Source of the DNA: Plumapathes pennacea | Taxonomy: Eukaryota; Cnidaria; Anthozoa; Antipatharia; Myriopathidae | Assembly: GCA_964036295.1 (NCBI GenBank) | Contig: OZ038471.1 | Location: forward strand, 1,775,001-1,839,000 | DNA length: 64,000 nt | Reading direction: 5' to 3' | Shown here: one piece after another, positions 23,844 through 34,500 of the stretch | Layout of the letters: every line of letters starts with the position of its first letter | Position numbering within the stretch: position 1 is the first letter of the stretch | Made by a program: the position numbers and the translations under genes | Notes under the pieces: model-generated | Told to the model about the DNA's origin: nothing | Database searches by the model: none | Seen by the model: the letters and a program-made list of their open reading frames with translations, nothing else

Positions 23844-24107
23844 GTTTTCCTTATTCTCACCAAGACTTGCTGAACTACAAGATCGATCAAGCGCCGGCCA
23901 ACACAGAATTTCTTCGAGAGAACAGCAGAAACGCCCGCGATGTAACTGTACCAGCGTGGGACTAAATCACCCCTCCCCCACTCTCCTCCTTGCACTTCTG
24001 TTCAGTGACGTCACCCTTGTCTCCAGGCTCTTTCATCGATTTGCAAAATCTGGAGGTGCAAAAGTGAGAGCTGCACAATAACCCTTCTTTGTGTTAAACG
24101 TCATTGC
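23844..24107. promoter_or_regulatory. Bidirectional promoter region PDCL3 / CYP4, with CRE palindrome
   Basis: Only about 264 bp separate the PDCL3 start codon (minus) from the first P450 ATG (plus). GTGACGTCAC at 24005-24014 is a perfect CREB/ATF-type site. No clear TATA box was seen. Shared control is an inference from the spacing. Confidence 0.55.
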
Positions 24108-27100
24108 ATGCAGACAGACCCAATGATGTCTTCGTTAGAATACTCGGTTGTTTTGGCGTTTCTGTTTGTGTGCGTTTATGTTTTGTACCGACGGTGGCGA
24201 AGCTACCAGCAGTGGGTGAATGCGCTAAACAAGATCCCTGGTCCAAAGGGAGTACCAATCATTGGAAATGCATTGCAGTTGAAGACTGGAATAGGTAATA
24301 TTGAATGACCTATTTTGGACAGCAAGAATTATTGCTTTGTTTACAACGCTGCAGCGTTGCTCGGTTCACGAGAGGCGATCACCTTTTTGATAATTTGTTT
24401 CTTGAATTGGGTAGGAATTTTCAACCAATTAGATTACTGATAGGCTAAAGTAGAGATCAGAATACCCGTCCACTAAAACTAGGCAGAAACACTGCCACCG
24501 TGTGGTCCGTGGTCCGCAGTCACGCTATCTGCACAATTTGTTTGCGACAAAGGGTGTGAGATTCTTCGTTCTCCTAAAACCGCCGTTATTCTTAATAGTC
24601 GGAGAAAGTTTTTTTTTTTCGTTCTATAAAGACACCGCTTTTTCATGCATCGACTACGGGACTACGGACTGCAGTGGCACTTGGTTGTAAGCCTTGACAA
24701 TATTAATATTCATTTGTCGACTACGGGACTACGGACTGCGATGGCAGTCACTATACGGTACCACAGACCGCGATGACTGCCGTCTACAGTCTTGTTCACG
24801 ACTGCGGACCACGGACCATCGATTTACGGTAATTTGACTTCAAAATGGACGGGTATTCTCTAGTTCCATTATCTATAAATAAATTGGAGGACCATTTGTT
24901 TGATTCTGGCTCCTTTACAGAGCGGTTTCATCAACTTCTGGAATTAGCCAGGACCTACGCTGGCATCTTCCATGTTCGGCTTTTGACACGTGGGGTTGTT
25001 TTTGTTGCCAAGCCAGAAGTGCTCGAGGTTTGTTTGTATTCTTGATACCCCACATCACCCTCCCCCCTCACCCCCACACCCCCCACCCCCACCCCCCCAC
25101 CGGGAGGGGGGAGGGGGAGGTTACTTCCTATATTGGACTATACGGGAAGGCTCCGCCCCGAAAGGGGTAACTTTTTCAGGCTGAAGGTATATGAAAGGGT
25201 TACCTTTTTTAAAATAGGCTTGAGGTAACTATGAAAGGTGTACAGCTCCCTTGAATAAATGATATTGTTTTGCTTCAACACTTATTGATAAAACTTGATG
25301 TTCTGTTGTTCCCTAAGTTAATTTTAAGGGTACAAAAAAGGAATAGTGTGTGTTTGTACTGCAGGTATATGAAAGGGGTACCATTTTTGGAAAGGTATAT
25401 GAGTGAAAGTGAGTGAAAGGGTTAACTGTATTTTTGAAAGTTAACTGTAACTGTTAACTGTATTTTACTTGCAGGTAATCCTTGGAAGCAGCAAGTACAT
25501 GAAAAAGTCATTTAGTTATCAATTTGCTGTACCTTGGCTGGGTGAAGGTATAGAGCCATTATTAATACTACTTAACATACTACTAAATACTACTACAAGG
25601 GGTGGCGAATGGTAAAATCCGAGACTCGCCGAGACCCGTGTTTCAAAATCCGAACCCGAGACTCCAACGATTCTGACCACGTGGAAAAAATCTGAGACTC
25701 CGAGACCAAAATGAACACACAAAAAACGAGATTTCGAGACTCATCAAAAAGACTTCCGAGATTCCAAGACCCGATCAAAAGTTTGTGAGACCCACGATTT
25801 TTGACGTACCATTCGTCACCCCTACTACACTACAGTACTGTTACTATTAATCATGATTAATAATGTATAATAATATAATTTAATGTAAAATCTTTGATTT
25901 ATGGATAGCTATATACTCCAGCATGACTGAAGGTACCTCCCCATTGTCTGATTTTATGACTATAACTATATATTAAATACTTGTTGAGTTGGCCATTTCT
26001 TTTGTTTTACCTCCACCCTGGAATATGCAAAAAAAAAAAAAAAAAAAAAAAAAAAAGAAAGAAAAAAATTGTTCTGTTCTCCAACATATGGTTAACATAT
26101 ATTCCCATGGACTGCAAGGGGTCTATATACTGTCAATATTTATGATATATGCAATGGGTTAAACAAGTTATTTATTATATAAGCACTAGGTAATATACTG
26201 ATACATAATAATAATTGTTTATTGAATTCAGGTTGTGTTTTAAAATATTGTATATAACAATAAAAATGTCTACATACCATATTATTATGTTACATTGAAT
26301 TCATTGTATATTTTCTAAAACCACTAAATATTAACTAGTCTTTCTTTATTATTTTACATACGTCAACTAATGAAAATTTTATCTCTGGATGATTGCATGA
26401 CAGGATTACTTGTGAGGTAAGAAAATGATATTCAACTTTATAACAACCCTTTTTCACTGAATCCTTCATGCATGAGCTCATCAAAGCAATATTCTCCTGG
26501 CAATTTGAGAAGAAAATGTATCAGTGATGTAGTTATAGAATTGATAACTCAATTAATTATTGTCCTTTGTGTGCCAGAATTCTTGATCGCCATTTTCCAG
26601 GCCCCTTAGCAAATCTCCATTTCCATCTTTCTTATTGAGGTTTGTTTTCTAAATTGGGCTAAATATGGCTACTTTACTTGTTTTTGGTCATCAATTTAAA
26701 TGTTGATTTTTCTTTTTATTGGGACTCGTTTCTCTTTTGCTGAAGCACATGATAACTTGTAATGTGTATGTAATTATATGCTAAATGCTTTTACATGATC
26801 TTTATATACACCAACTGGTCTTTTACATCCTGCATTTTAATATTAAAATATTTATATTTATATTAAAGTGATATTAATTTGTTGTTTAGCACTGGAGAGA
26901 AGTGGAAGCTTCGCAGGAAGTTGATTACACCAACTTTTCATTTTAAAATCCTTAATGACTTCGTGCGAGTTTTTGTGGAGGAAGCATCCAGTCTGGTGTC
27001 TCAATTAGAGGTGAGTGCACATGCACACTGACAGGCCAACAAAATCTTGTTCTCATGCACAATGCTTTGTTTGTGTTAAATTCTGGCTATCTGCATTTTC

Positions 27101-28566
27101 ATCAAAGGGTCACAAAGATGGCGAGCCTTTTGACATTTTTCCTTATCTCACACACTTCACCCTGGACACCATATGTAGTAAGTAGACACTGTCAAATTGA
27201 GTATATTGCATGCATACAAATTTAAAATCAATGAAATATTTGAAACAAAATATTTCCTCTGTGAGGGAGCTCTCACAGTATTGGTCACTTTATCAGTAGT
27301 CATGGTAACATCAAGTTTTTATTACGGAAAGTAGAAATAATAAATTGTCTGTGTATGGTGAAATTCCTGGTTTTCATGTATGGAAATAATAATTATTGTA
27401 ATGGACATATTAACAAATAAGTTTGTTTTTCACTCTTGATAGTACTCTAGCACCTATAGCTATCTATATCTGTATGAAGTTTACTGGGGATGGGGGAGGG
27501 AGTTGTTTATTCTTTTATCAAGGAATCAAGGTAAAGAAATATTGCTTTAACACTATTCATGCAGGGACGGCAATGGGAAAATCAGTACATGTTCAAAAGG
27601 ATGGAGGGTCATCATATGTTGCGGCATGTGTGAGGTAATACAGCTAACACTCAAAGTGTCATTTATCAGGCTTTCTTGTACTGATGCATATGATTGTTCA
27701 TAATTTGACAGACACAATACAGAATTGTTTAGACTTGTTGAGTTTGTCTAAGCACTGATGACATGGATTTATTTGTTTGTTAGGATGAGTAGTCTAATTC
27801 AAAACAGAGTGTGGCTTCCATGGCAGTGGTTTACATGGCTTTATAACTTGACACCTGCTGGAAGAGAGCACAAAAAGTGCCTTGAAATTCTTCATGGATT
27901 CACCAATAGTGTAAGCTGGAGCTGCTGTGTACCACAGTTAGCGAGTATCACATTAATTTTGCTTTTACTACTCTAACCATTACCCTCACGGATATAATCC
28001 TAACTGCTGTCTGCTAGGGTAGTACAGTGTACAACCCCTCTATTTGGACTCTCAACGAAGGAAAGAGGGAAACAGTTTGAGGTAGCAGTTCTACCAGTCC
28101 TACTAGAGGGAAATTTCTACCAAGTTCATATCCAAGGAAAATCGGATTCTGTTTGAGATAGTGGGGGATTTGAGATAACTGAGTTTGAGTTAGCAGTGTT
28201 TTCTACTGTATTTCTGTTATTTAAATCATGGCTGCTTTTCAGGAACATGGAAGTTACTTGATAACCACTGTGTAGTATAGCATTTTTTGGGAACTTTAGT
28301 TTTTGTAGCTACTTATTTATGAATATATGAATGAACTATGTTTGTATGAACTATTTCATTTTGTTTGCTAGGTTATCGAAGAGAGGCTGAAAGAAGTTGA
28401 GGAAACCAGTGCAACAGGGCCGCACAAGAAGCGATTGCTTGCCTTCCTTGACCTGCTCATAGATGCTTACAGGAATGGAAAGATTTCAAAGGAAGGGATT
28501 AGGGAAGAAGTGGATACATTTATGTTTAGGGTTGGTGAAATCCCACTGTTATAAAATAATAATAAC

Positions 28567-28616
<50 letters not shown>

Positions 28617-28796
28617 TAATTATTAATAATGATGATAATGATAATAAAAATGATGATGATGATAATAATAATAATGATAATAACAACAGCATACGCAGCA
28701 GCACTTCCACAGAGTGGCTCTTCATCTGCTGGATTCAGCACTTGAAGGTCACTGCCAGAGATTTAGAGAGGATTTTGAAATATTTGATATCATCTC

Positions 28797-28839
<43 letters not shown>

Positions 28840-30426
28840 GATTTTGTTGTTATTGTTGACAGGGTCATGATACCACTGCCTCTGGGCTATGCTGGTCACT
28901 GTTTCTGTTGGGAAGTCATCCTGAGGTGCAAGAAAAAGTTGCAGAGGAAGTCAAACAGTTCTTTGGTAATCACTTCATGTAACATAATCACCAATAGTCA
29001 TCACTGAAGGCAGTATGATGCATAGTGTTGCTTGTACTGCTTTATGACTTTTGACTAAAATGGAGAGCTTTTCTATTTACAAAACCTCTAAAACGGATGC
29101 GTGTTCATTCAACTTCACTAGAAACTGCACAGGAGGACACGATCAGCACTGAGGATTTAAAGTCCATGCCATATTTTGATTGCGTCATAAAGGTACCTTG
29201 TGTATTAGTGTTCAACTCACTTCTTGTGCTGTGCATCACCAAATGTCCTTGTATTATTTTCTGCTGTTCTTTTCAGGAGTGTTTGAGATTGTATCCACCA
29301 GTACCGTTTTTCTCCAGGGAGTTGGTTGAAGACACAGTTCTGGGTAAAAAATAAATTTAAATTAATAATAGGTTAAGGATGTGTCAAGATCAGGTTTCTT
29401 GAATGATGATACAGTATAATAGGAAAACCTGGCGTACTATTCCTTTTATTAAAGTGTGTTGCACTGCTCCATTATCACGCAATAACCCGAGTATCAGGCT
29501 AATTTTTCCCTCGGCCTAAGAGACTGGGGAGATGGGACAGGCTATTATCACATGCGGTTCCCATGGAAACCCAACTTTTTTTTCCGAAGGTCACTTTCAC
29601 ATAGTAGTTGCTAAAAACTGCAACTAACCCTGATAAGCCTTACCAATTTGCACATGATGTAAAAAAATTATCTCCAATTTGAGGATATTGACAATAAACT
29701 AAAGATCCACAATTTTCTTTCTTTTCAGATGGTTATTTGGTCCCAAAAGGCACAAACATCACCATGAGCCCGACCGCGTTGCACTGGAACCCTGACGTGT
29801 GGCCCGAACCCCGCAAATTTGACCCTGACCGCTTCCTTCCAGAGAATGCCGAGGGCCGACACCCGTTCGCGTACATTCCGTTTTCTGGTGGCTTGAGGAA
29901 CTGCATCGGTGAGTGAGAGAAGTATCACCTTATACCTAGACTTGCCAAAATGCAGATTCTCCCAACCTTCTATAATGAAATTGTATGCACTAAATAGTGA
30001 GAATCGACAGTTCAATCAGTATTCATCTGAGCAAGTTATCAGAAGCCAAGTTCTCAAAACTGTGCGATATAGTATTTCTGGTGAGAAATGGAAAGAGAAA
30101 ATTGAAGTTGATCAATTTTGGGAGTGAAAGGGTTAAAAATGCAGGAGGCACATTTCTCGTACCGGAGACTCGCTATAAAAAGTCCCGGATGGTGTGTATC
30201 GGATCAGGTGTTGGGGGAAGCTGGTAATAGCCTGCTCACAGTTTTCTTTACATCCTTTTCAGGTCAGAGATTTGCGATGTTTGAGATGAAAATTCTGTTG
30301 GCTTTTATCCTGCGGCAGTTCAGGGTCGAGGTGAAACCGCAGACATTTGAGGAACTCAAGCCGATTGGACAGTTGGTCATGAGACCCAAGGACGGCATGA
30401 TGGTCAAGTTGATTACAAGAAACTGA
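24108..30426 (+). CDS. Cytochrome P450, CYP4 family (CYP4V2-like)
   Basis: ER-anchored heme monooxygenase; CYP4 enzymes mostly omega-hydroxylate fatty acids. Exons: 24108-24294, 24921-25027, 25475-25547, 26404-26416, 26890-27010, 27108-27177, 27565-27634, 27784-27910, 28372-28530, 28863-28965, 29122-29192, 29277-29343, 29729-29908, 30263-30426. They total 1,512 bp, 503 aa, in phase throughout. The N-terminus is a membrane anchor ([17 protein letters not shown]) followed by the hinge [13 protein letters not shown]. Further marks are [18 protein letters not shown], the I-helix GHDTTA, the K-helix ECLR (ExxR), FDPDRF, and the heme loop [10 protein letters not shown] with its Cys ligand. A second ATG pair (24123/24126) would give a slightly shorter start. 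The match is best to CYP4V; substrate unknown. Confidence 0.94.
24457..24858. mobile_element. Inverted-repeat element in P450 intron 1
   Basis: AGAATACCCGTCCA near 24459 pairs with TGGACGGGTATTCT near 24847. Inside, GGTCCGTGGTCCGCAGTC near 24504 pairs with GACTGCGGACCACGGACC near 24800, and CGACTACGGGACTACGGACT occurs twice (about 24650 and 24718). No transposase. The target duplication is unclear. Confidence 0.65.
25598..25823. mobile_element. hAT-like MITE in P450 intron 3
   Basis: The ends AGGGGTGGCGAATGGTA and the complement of TACCATTCGTCACCCCT are inverted repeats. Flanks are both ACTACA-rich, so a target duplication is likely but blurred by local (TAC)n sequence. The interior repeats GAGACTCCGAGACC-like phrases. 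AGGGG termini are typical of hAT elements. Confidence 0.6.
26404..26416 (+). other. 13-bp coding microexon of the P450
   Basis: GATTACTTGTGAG is preceded by CATGACAG and followed by GTAAGA. Included, it gives LGEGLLVSTGEKW across exons 3-5, as in other CYP4 proteins, and keeps the frame. Skipping 13 bp would shift the frame and remove the protein. Confidence 0.85.
28025..28208. mobile_element. TA-flanked MITE, second copy of the 4328 family
   Basis: Runs from CAGTGTACAACCCC to GTTTTCTACTG, with TA on each side, 184 bp. It shares AGGGAAATTTCTACCAAGTT and GAGATAACTGAGTTTGAG with the 4328-4512 element. It lies in a P450 intron. Confidence 0.7.
28557..28861. repeat. (ATA/ATG)n and (GTT)n microsatellites in P450 intron 9
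   Basis: About 130 bp of AAT/GAT triplets, then a short unique stretch, then about 60 bp of GTT triplets running directly into the TTGACAG acceptor at 28862. Triplet periodicity keeps a spurious ORF open through the intron. Confidence 0.9.
29935..30137. repeat. Dispersed ~190-bp repeat, reversed copy
   Basis: Reverse-orientation copy of the family seen at 5455, 22770 and 45243. It ends in TTTTGGGAGTGAAAGGGTTAA and fills most of the last P450 intron. Confidence 0.8.
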
Positions 30427-30427
30427 A

Positions 30428-30712
30428 CTAGGAACCGGAAGTACGTTCATGACGTCACGTCCGGTGGTCAGCGTTCGTCGCCGCCACTATTGTTTTTTTT
30501 TGTAGGTTTTCGCAGGGTTGCATGAACTACGAAAGTAGATCTTAAATTTACTTCATTTTTAGTGTTATAATGTTAATGTAAACACCAACTTCTGGTGGAC
30601 GATCAGTTTTATTTTGGAGCATCATAAAATGTGGGTGACCTCCCCTCAGGAAAAAGATCCATCAATTTGTAGAGAATATCGTAAAGGTCGCCACTAAAAA
30701 CGATCGCACCTG
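30428..30712. mobile_element. MITE-like element starting just after the P450 stop
   Basis: GGAAGTACGTTCATGACGTCAC and TGGTCAGCGTTCGTCGCC match the left end of the element at 48541-48832; the right end AAGGTCGCC...AAAAACG also matches. If transcribed, it forms the beginning of the P450 3' UTR. Ends are approximate. Confidence 0.5.
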
Positions 30713-30938
30713 ATTTTAAATAATATTTCTAAAAAAAAAAATACTAATGTATAAATAACCGAAGGTTTCACTCAGAAAAGTTGCGTTCTTCAAAAAGGAA
30801 GTTGGTAAAATAGCTTGAAAAGTAGTGAACACAACACGACTTCACTGAACCAAACTTTAAATGTAGCATTCGAAGTAGAAAAGTTTTAAAAAGTGGTTGA
30901 CACCTTGTAATGCTCAACCCTGGGCCATTTTGTAATAC

Positions 30939-30944
30939 AATAAA
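30939..30944 (+). terminator. Candidate poly(A) signal of the P450 gene
   Basis: AATAAA lies 513 bp beyond the stop codon, in the 1.1-kb spacer between the convergent P450 and SMCHD1 genes. Confidence 0.5.
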
Positions 30945-31530
30945 CACGCTATATCAAACCCAACCCAAGAGTGTTTGTATGAGAAACTGTGAAGCACGAG
31001 ATAGTTAACAGTGCGATCTGCATGAATCGGAACGACTGAACTTTTCAAGTAAATTGTCTGTACCCTGAGACTTCAGTCGTGGTTACCATTAGCTGATAGC
31101 TACTATTGTTCGGTGCTATCTATAATTACTACAGCTGTACGTCAGAAGGGGAACTTTTGCTTGGAACGTTGAGACTGCGGCTGGTCAGATGGCACTGCCG
31201 CTGGTCAGCACAAATTCAAGTTTCAGCACCCAAACAAAATCGGCCACATTTTCGCGTGCGCTTTGCTTGCAGCTCATTTGCAAGACTTTGTGCCTGTGAG
31301 AAGTTAGGTCGCGATCCTGGCTTAATACGAAGCAAGTGCGAACAGGTCCAGATCGATCGAAGTGATTTTTGGTCCGCAGCGTAAACGCGCGGCAATACAA
31401 TAAGATCGATTCCAATGATATACCACGTGATCAGGAACGTGCTGTAGGTGCGTATAAACGTCAACAGCTGTCAGTTTGCTTCAAACGCTGGAAATAAAAC
31501 CGCAGTTTCCAAGTTGATTCGTCTTGGTCC
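30945..31530. other. P450 / SMCHD1 tail-to-tail spacer
   Basis: No gene seen. It should carry the SMCHD1 3' UTR, but no clear minus-strand AATAAA was noticed close to the stop at 31531. Confidence 0.4.
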
Positions 31531-34500
31531 TCACGTCCTTCGCGCTCTTTTGCTGTTAACAGGGGAGTTATTGTTTGCTCGCCTCGTTCTTGAGGCCGGC
31601 GAGTTGCTCGCATTGTTTGCCGTGCTCGCCGTCCCATTAATCACCGGGGTCGTGGTCGTCGGTCTGGAGAGCGAGGCAGTGGTCGCCCCAGTGCCCCGTG
31701 CCGCGCGGCGTGAGACGGCAGTCCTGGAAGGAGGGGTGTTCAGCTCCGTGTGTAACATGGTAGCTGGACTCGCCGGCATGTCGTACTGAGTAGGAGTCAT
31801 GCCCAGACGTTGCTCGATCATGCGCAGCTGAGCCTCCGCTTCTCGGCATTCTCTGTGCTTGATTTTCATCTCCTCCGTCTGGCCCCGTCGGAGTTGCAGC
31901 TAAAAATGACAAAATTTAATCAAAATGTAAAACTTGCTGGCATTAGTTCGTTGTCGGTATGTGCTCGATATACTGTCGGTATTTATTACGTACGTGGTCG
32001 GTACATGGTTAGTAAGTGTTCGTTGCACGGTCAGTATGTGCTCGGTACGCGGTCGGTATGTGTTCGCTGCATGGTCGGTATGTGGTTGATACGCGGTAGG
32101 CACGAGGTACACAGGCTTACCGATAAGTCCTCTTTAGCTTGGCTGTGTTTCATAATTGCAAGCTTGTAGGCGTGCAGCTGGTCTGAAATCAAAAGAAAAA
32201 ACCTACAATGTCAAGAACAGGATAAAAAGTCATGGGACAAGTCTTACGTTTCTGAGTGGAAATCGTTTGTGACAAGTCTTACCTATCTGTGTAGAAAGCG
32301 TGTGATATTCCATAGGAAGCGGAGCAGCCAGTACTGCTCCTCTCATTTTGTCCAAATGTGGAGCTTTGTTCTGTAGTCCGCCAAATTTACCTGATAAGAG
32401 CATCAACAACGAAATAAGTGAGCAAAGTAGGCAAATCACCCAGACGCGACAACAACTTATTGACAAAACATACAGTCAAGGAGACAGTCACCCAGACGCG
32501 ACAACAACTTATTGACAAAACATACAGTCAAGGAGATAGTCACCCAAACGCGACAACAACTTATTGACAAAACATACAGTCAAGGAGACAGTCACCCAAA
32601 CGCAACAACAACTTATTGACAAAACATACAGTCAAGGAGACAGTCACCCAGACGCAACAACAACTTATTGACAAAACATACAGTCAAGGAGACAGTCACC
32701 CAGACGCGACAACAACTTATTAAGTGCAGGCGAGCGGACAGTCAGCCAGACGCAACGACAGACTCTCACCGTTGCTCCTGATTCGATCCCCTGTTCTCGT
32801 TAGGAGGGTGGGGCAGTGAGTGTTCTTGACAACCTGGAAATATAACAGGGAACAAAATCACTACAACCACTCCCGCGCCTGACTGTGTTTCACAACTACG
32901 GGTAGCTCTGAGCATAACACTCCTCTCAGTGGTTACTGCAGATGTTGTTCTTTTCACGCGTATCGTGCAACTTGTCCAGAAAAGAGAAAGCCTATACTTG
33001 CCCGTAGGACACAGAACGAACATTTCTTTCTAGCCTGATGTCAAACTTTGTTCGCCCTGGGCGTTGGGCTGGCGGGTTTCTTGAGCCCCGACTTTACAGG
33101 CAAAGTATTGATCTCGTATTAAACAGGCACCGAACACCGATCTAATGTGCGTGGAATTTGAAAGATTACCTCTTGTCTGTACTTGTTGGCGCAGTCTAAG
33201 TCATCGAGGATAACTGTATCCCCCAGCAGCATGCCAAACACTGCAGGAAGGAAATTCGGATTCAAGTCTTTCGTCTGAGGCACGTGTGTGCGTATAACCG
33301 TTATACGTGACGTGACGTGACGTCCCCAGATGTATAGAAACTAATGCGCACGCAAGTGAAGACACAGTGAACTCTCTCCAAGGCCGACACCCTCAGGAAT
33401 AGGCACAGGGGAGTTCCCTTGCTTCCATTATGTAAAACCCTATATATTGACTTACATGAAGGATGCCACAGAAGTACGCGTCATGTCAGTCTTATGCCTT
33501 CGCGCGCCCGCGATGAAATTGTCTTGAGGTATCATTCATGTAGGTCAATATATAGGGTTTTACATAATGGTAGGCAAGCGAACTCCTGCGCCCTGTGGAA
33601 CAGGTCCGCCTTAGAGTTCAATATTTACAGAGAAACAAGTGAAAATCGTCAAGGACCAAATATGCATGTCCGCCTTAGAGGTGTGTCCACTTAGAAGGAA
33701 TTGACTGCACTCACCAAGTTTGCAGTTATCTGCTTCGGATGCAAATAGAAGCATGTCCCTGGCGTAGACAGGGTTCCCCGGCGGGCTCAAGCTGGATCCG
33801 CCACGTGCATGGGGCAGGGGTCTGAAGACATAAATAATGACGAATGACAGTCATTCACTGTTACGCAACGAAGTAAATACAGACAAACTAGACATAGTGT
33901 TTACACACAAACAGTATTTTCAATGTTATACGATGGAAAAAAAAAAAAAAAAAAAAAAAAACTGCTTTCAATAATCATCACTAACTGAATATAAATGTAC
34001 CAGGTGGTGGGCAGTTACGTTTTTCGAACTATTTTCTTAGGAATGTGCTAATTACGAAATAAGGCAAATTAAGCATCTAAGTAGTCATTGTGTACTTAGT
34101 CCAATCCGGCAAACTGCGTCGGTAGATAGAGTCCAGAGGAAGCACTTGCTGTTGTCCATTGGAGTCTCGATACACTTGTTTTGCCTACAAATGAGTGTAG
34201 AAATTATGAGTACAAGCAACAACAAACAAATCATTTCAAGACACTTCTACGGAGTGCTGAATTACTTTGTTCACCCCTCCCCAGTCAGTGAAACGCTCTA
34301 CGACAAATATCCTGTATTACCCCACCCCAGTCCGTAGGTAAACTGGCCTGACCTTTTCTGTTGTGAGCGTTACGACACAGTCCATATCGCTGGCCATGTG
34401 CCAAGACAGAACACGAGCGACGTCATCGTCCACAACTTGAGCCAAGTGTGCCACCTGTGGGGACCCATGTCGGTAAGAGGAGCGCTCAACCATAGTGCTT

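Noticed and set aside
28463..28870. 135-aa plus-strand ORF with poly-Ile and poly-Asn
   Set aside because: P450 exon 9 continued into intronic triplet microsatellites.
31448..31789. 113-aa plus-strand ORF, hydrophobic
   Set aside because: Antisense of the SMCHD1 last exon, whose minus-strand frame matches the family.
32432..32730. Possible CRISPR-like repeat array
   Set aside because: The whole 52-bp unit repeats, with no unique spacers, and it lies in an animal intron.
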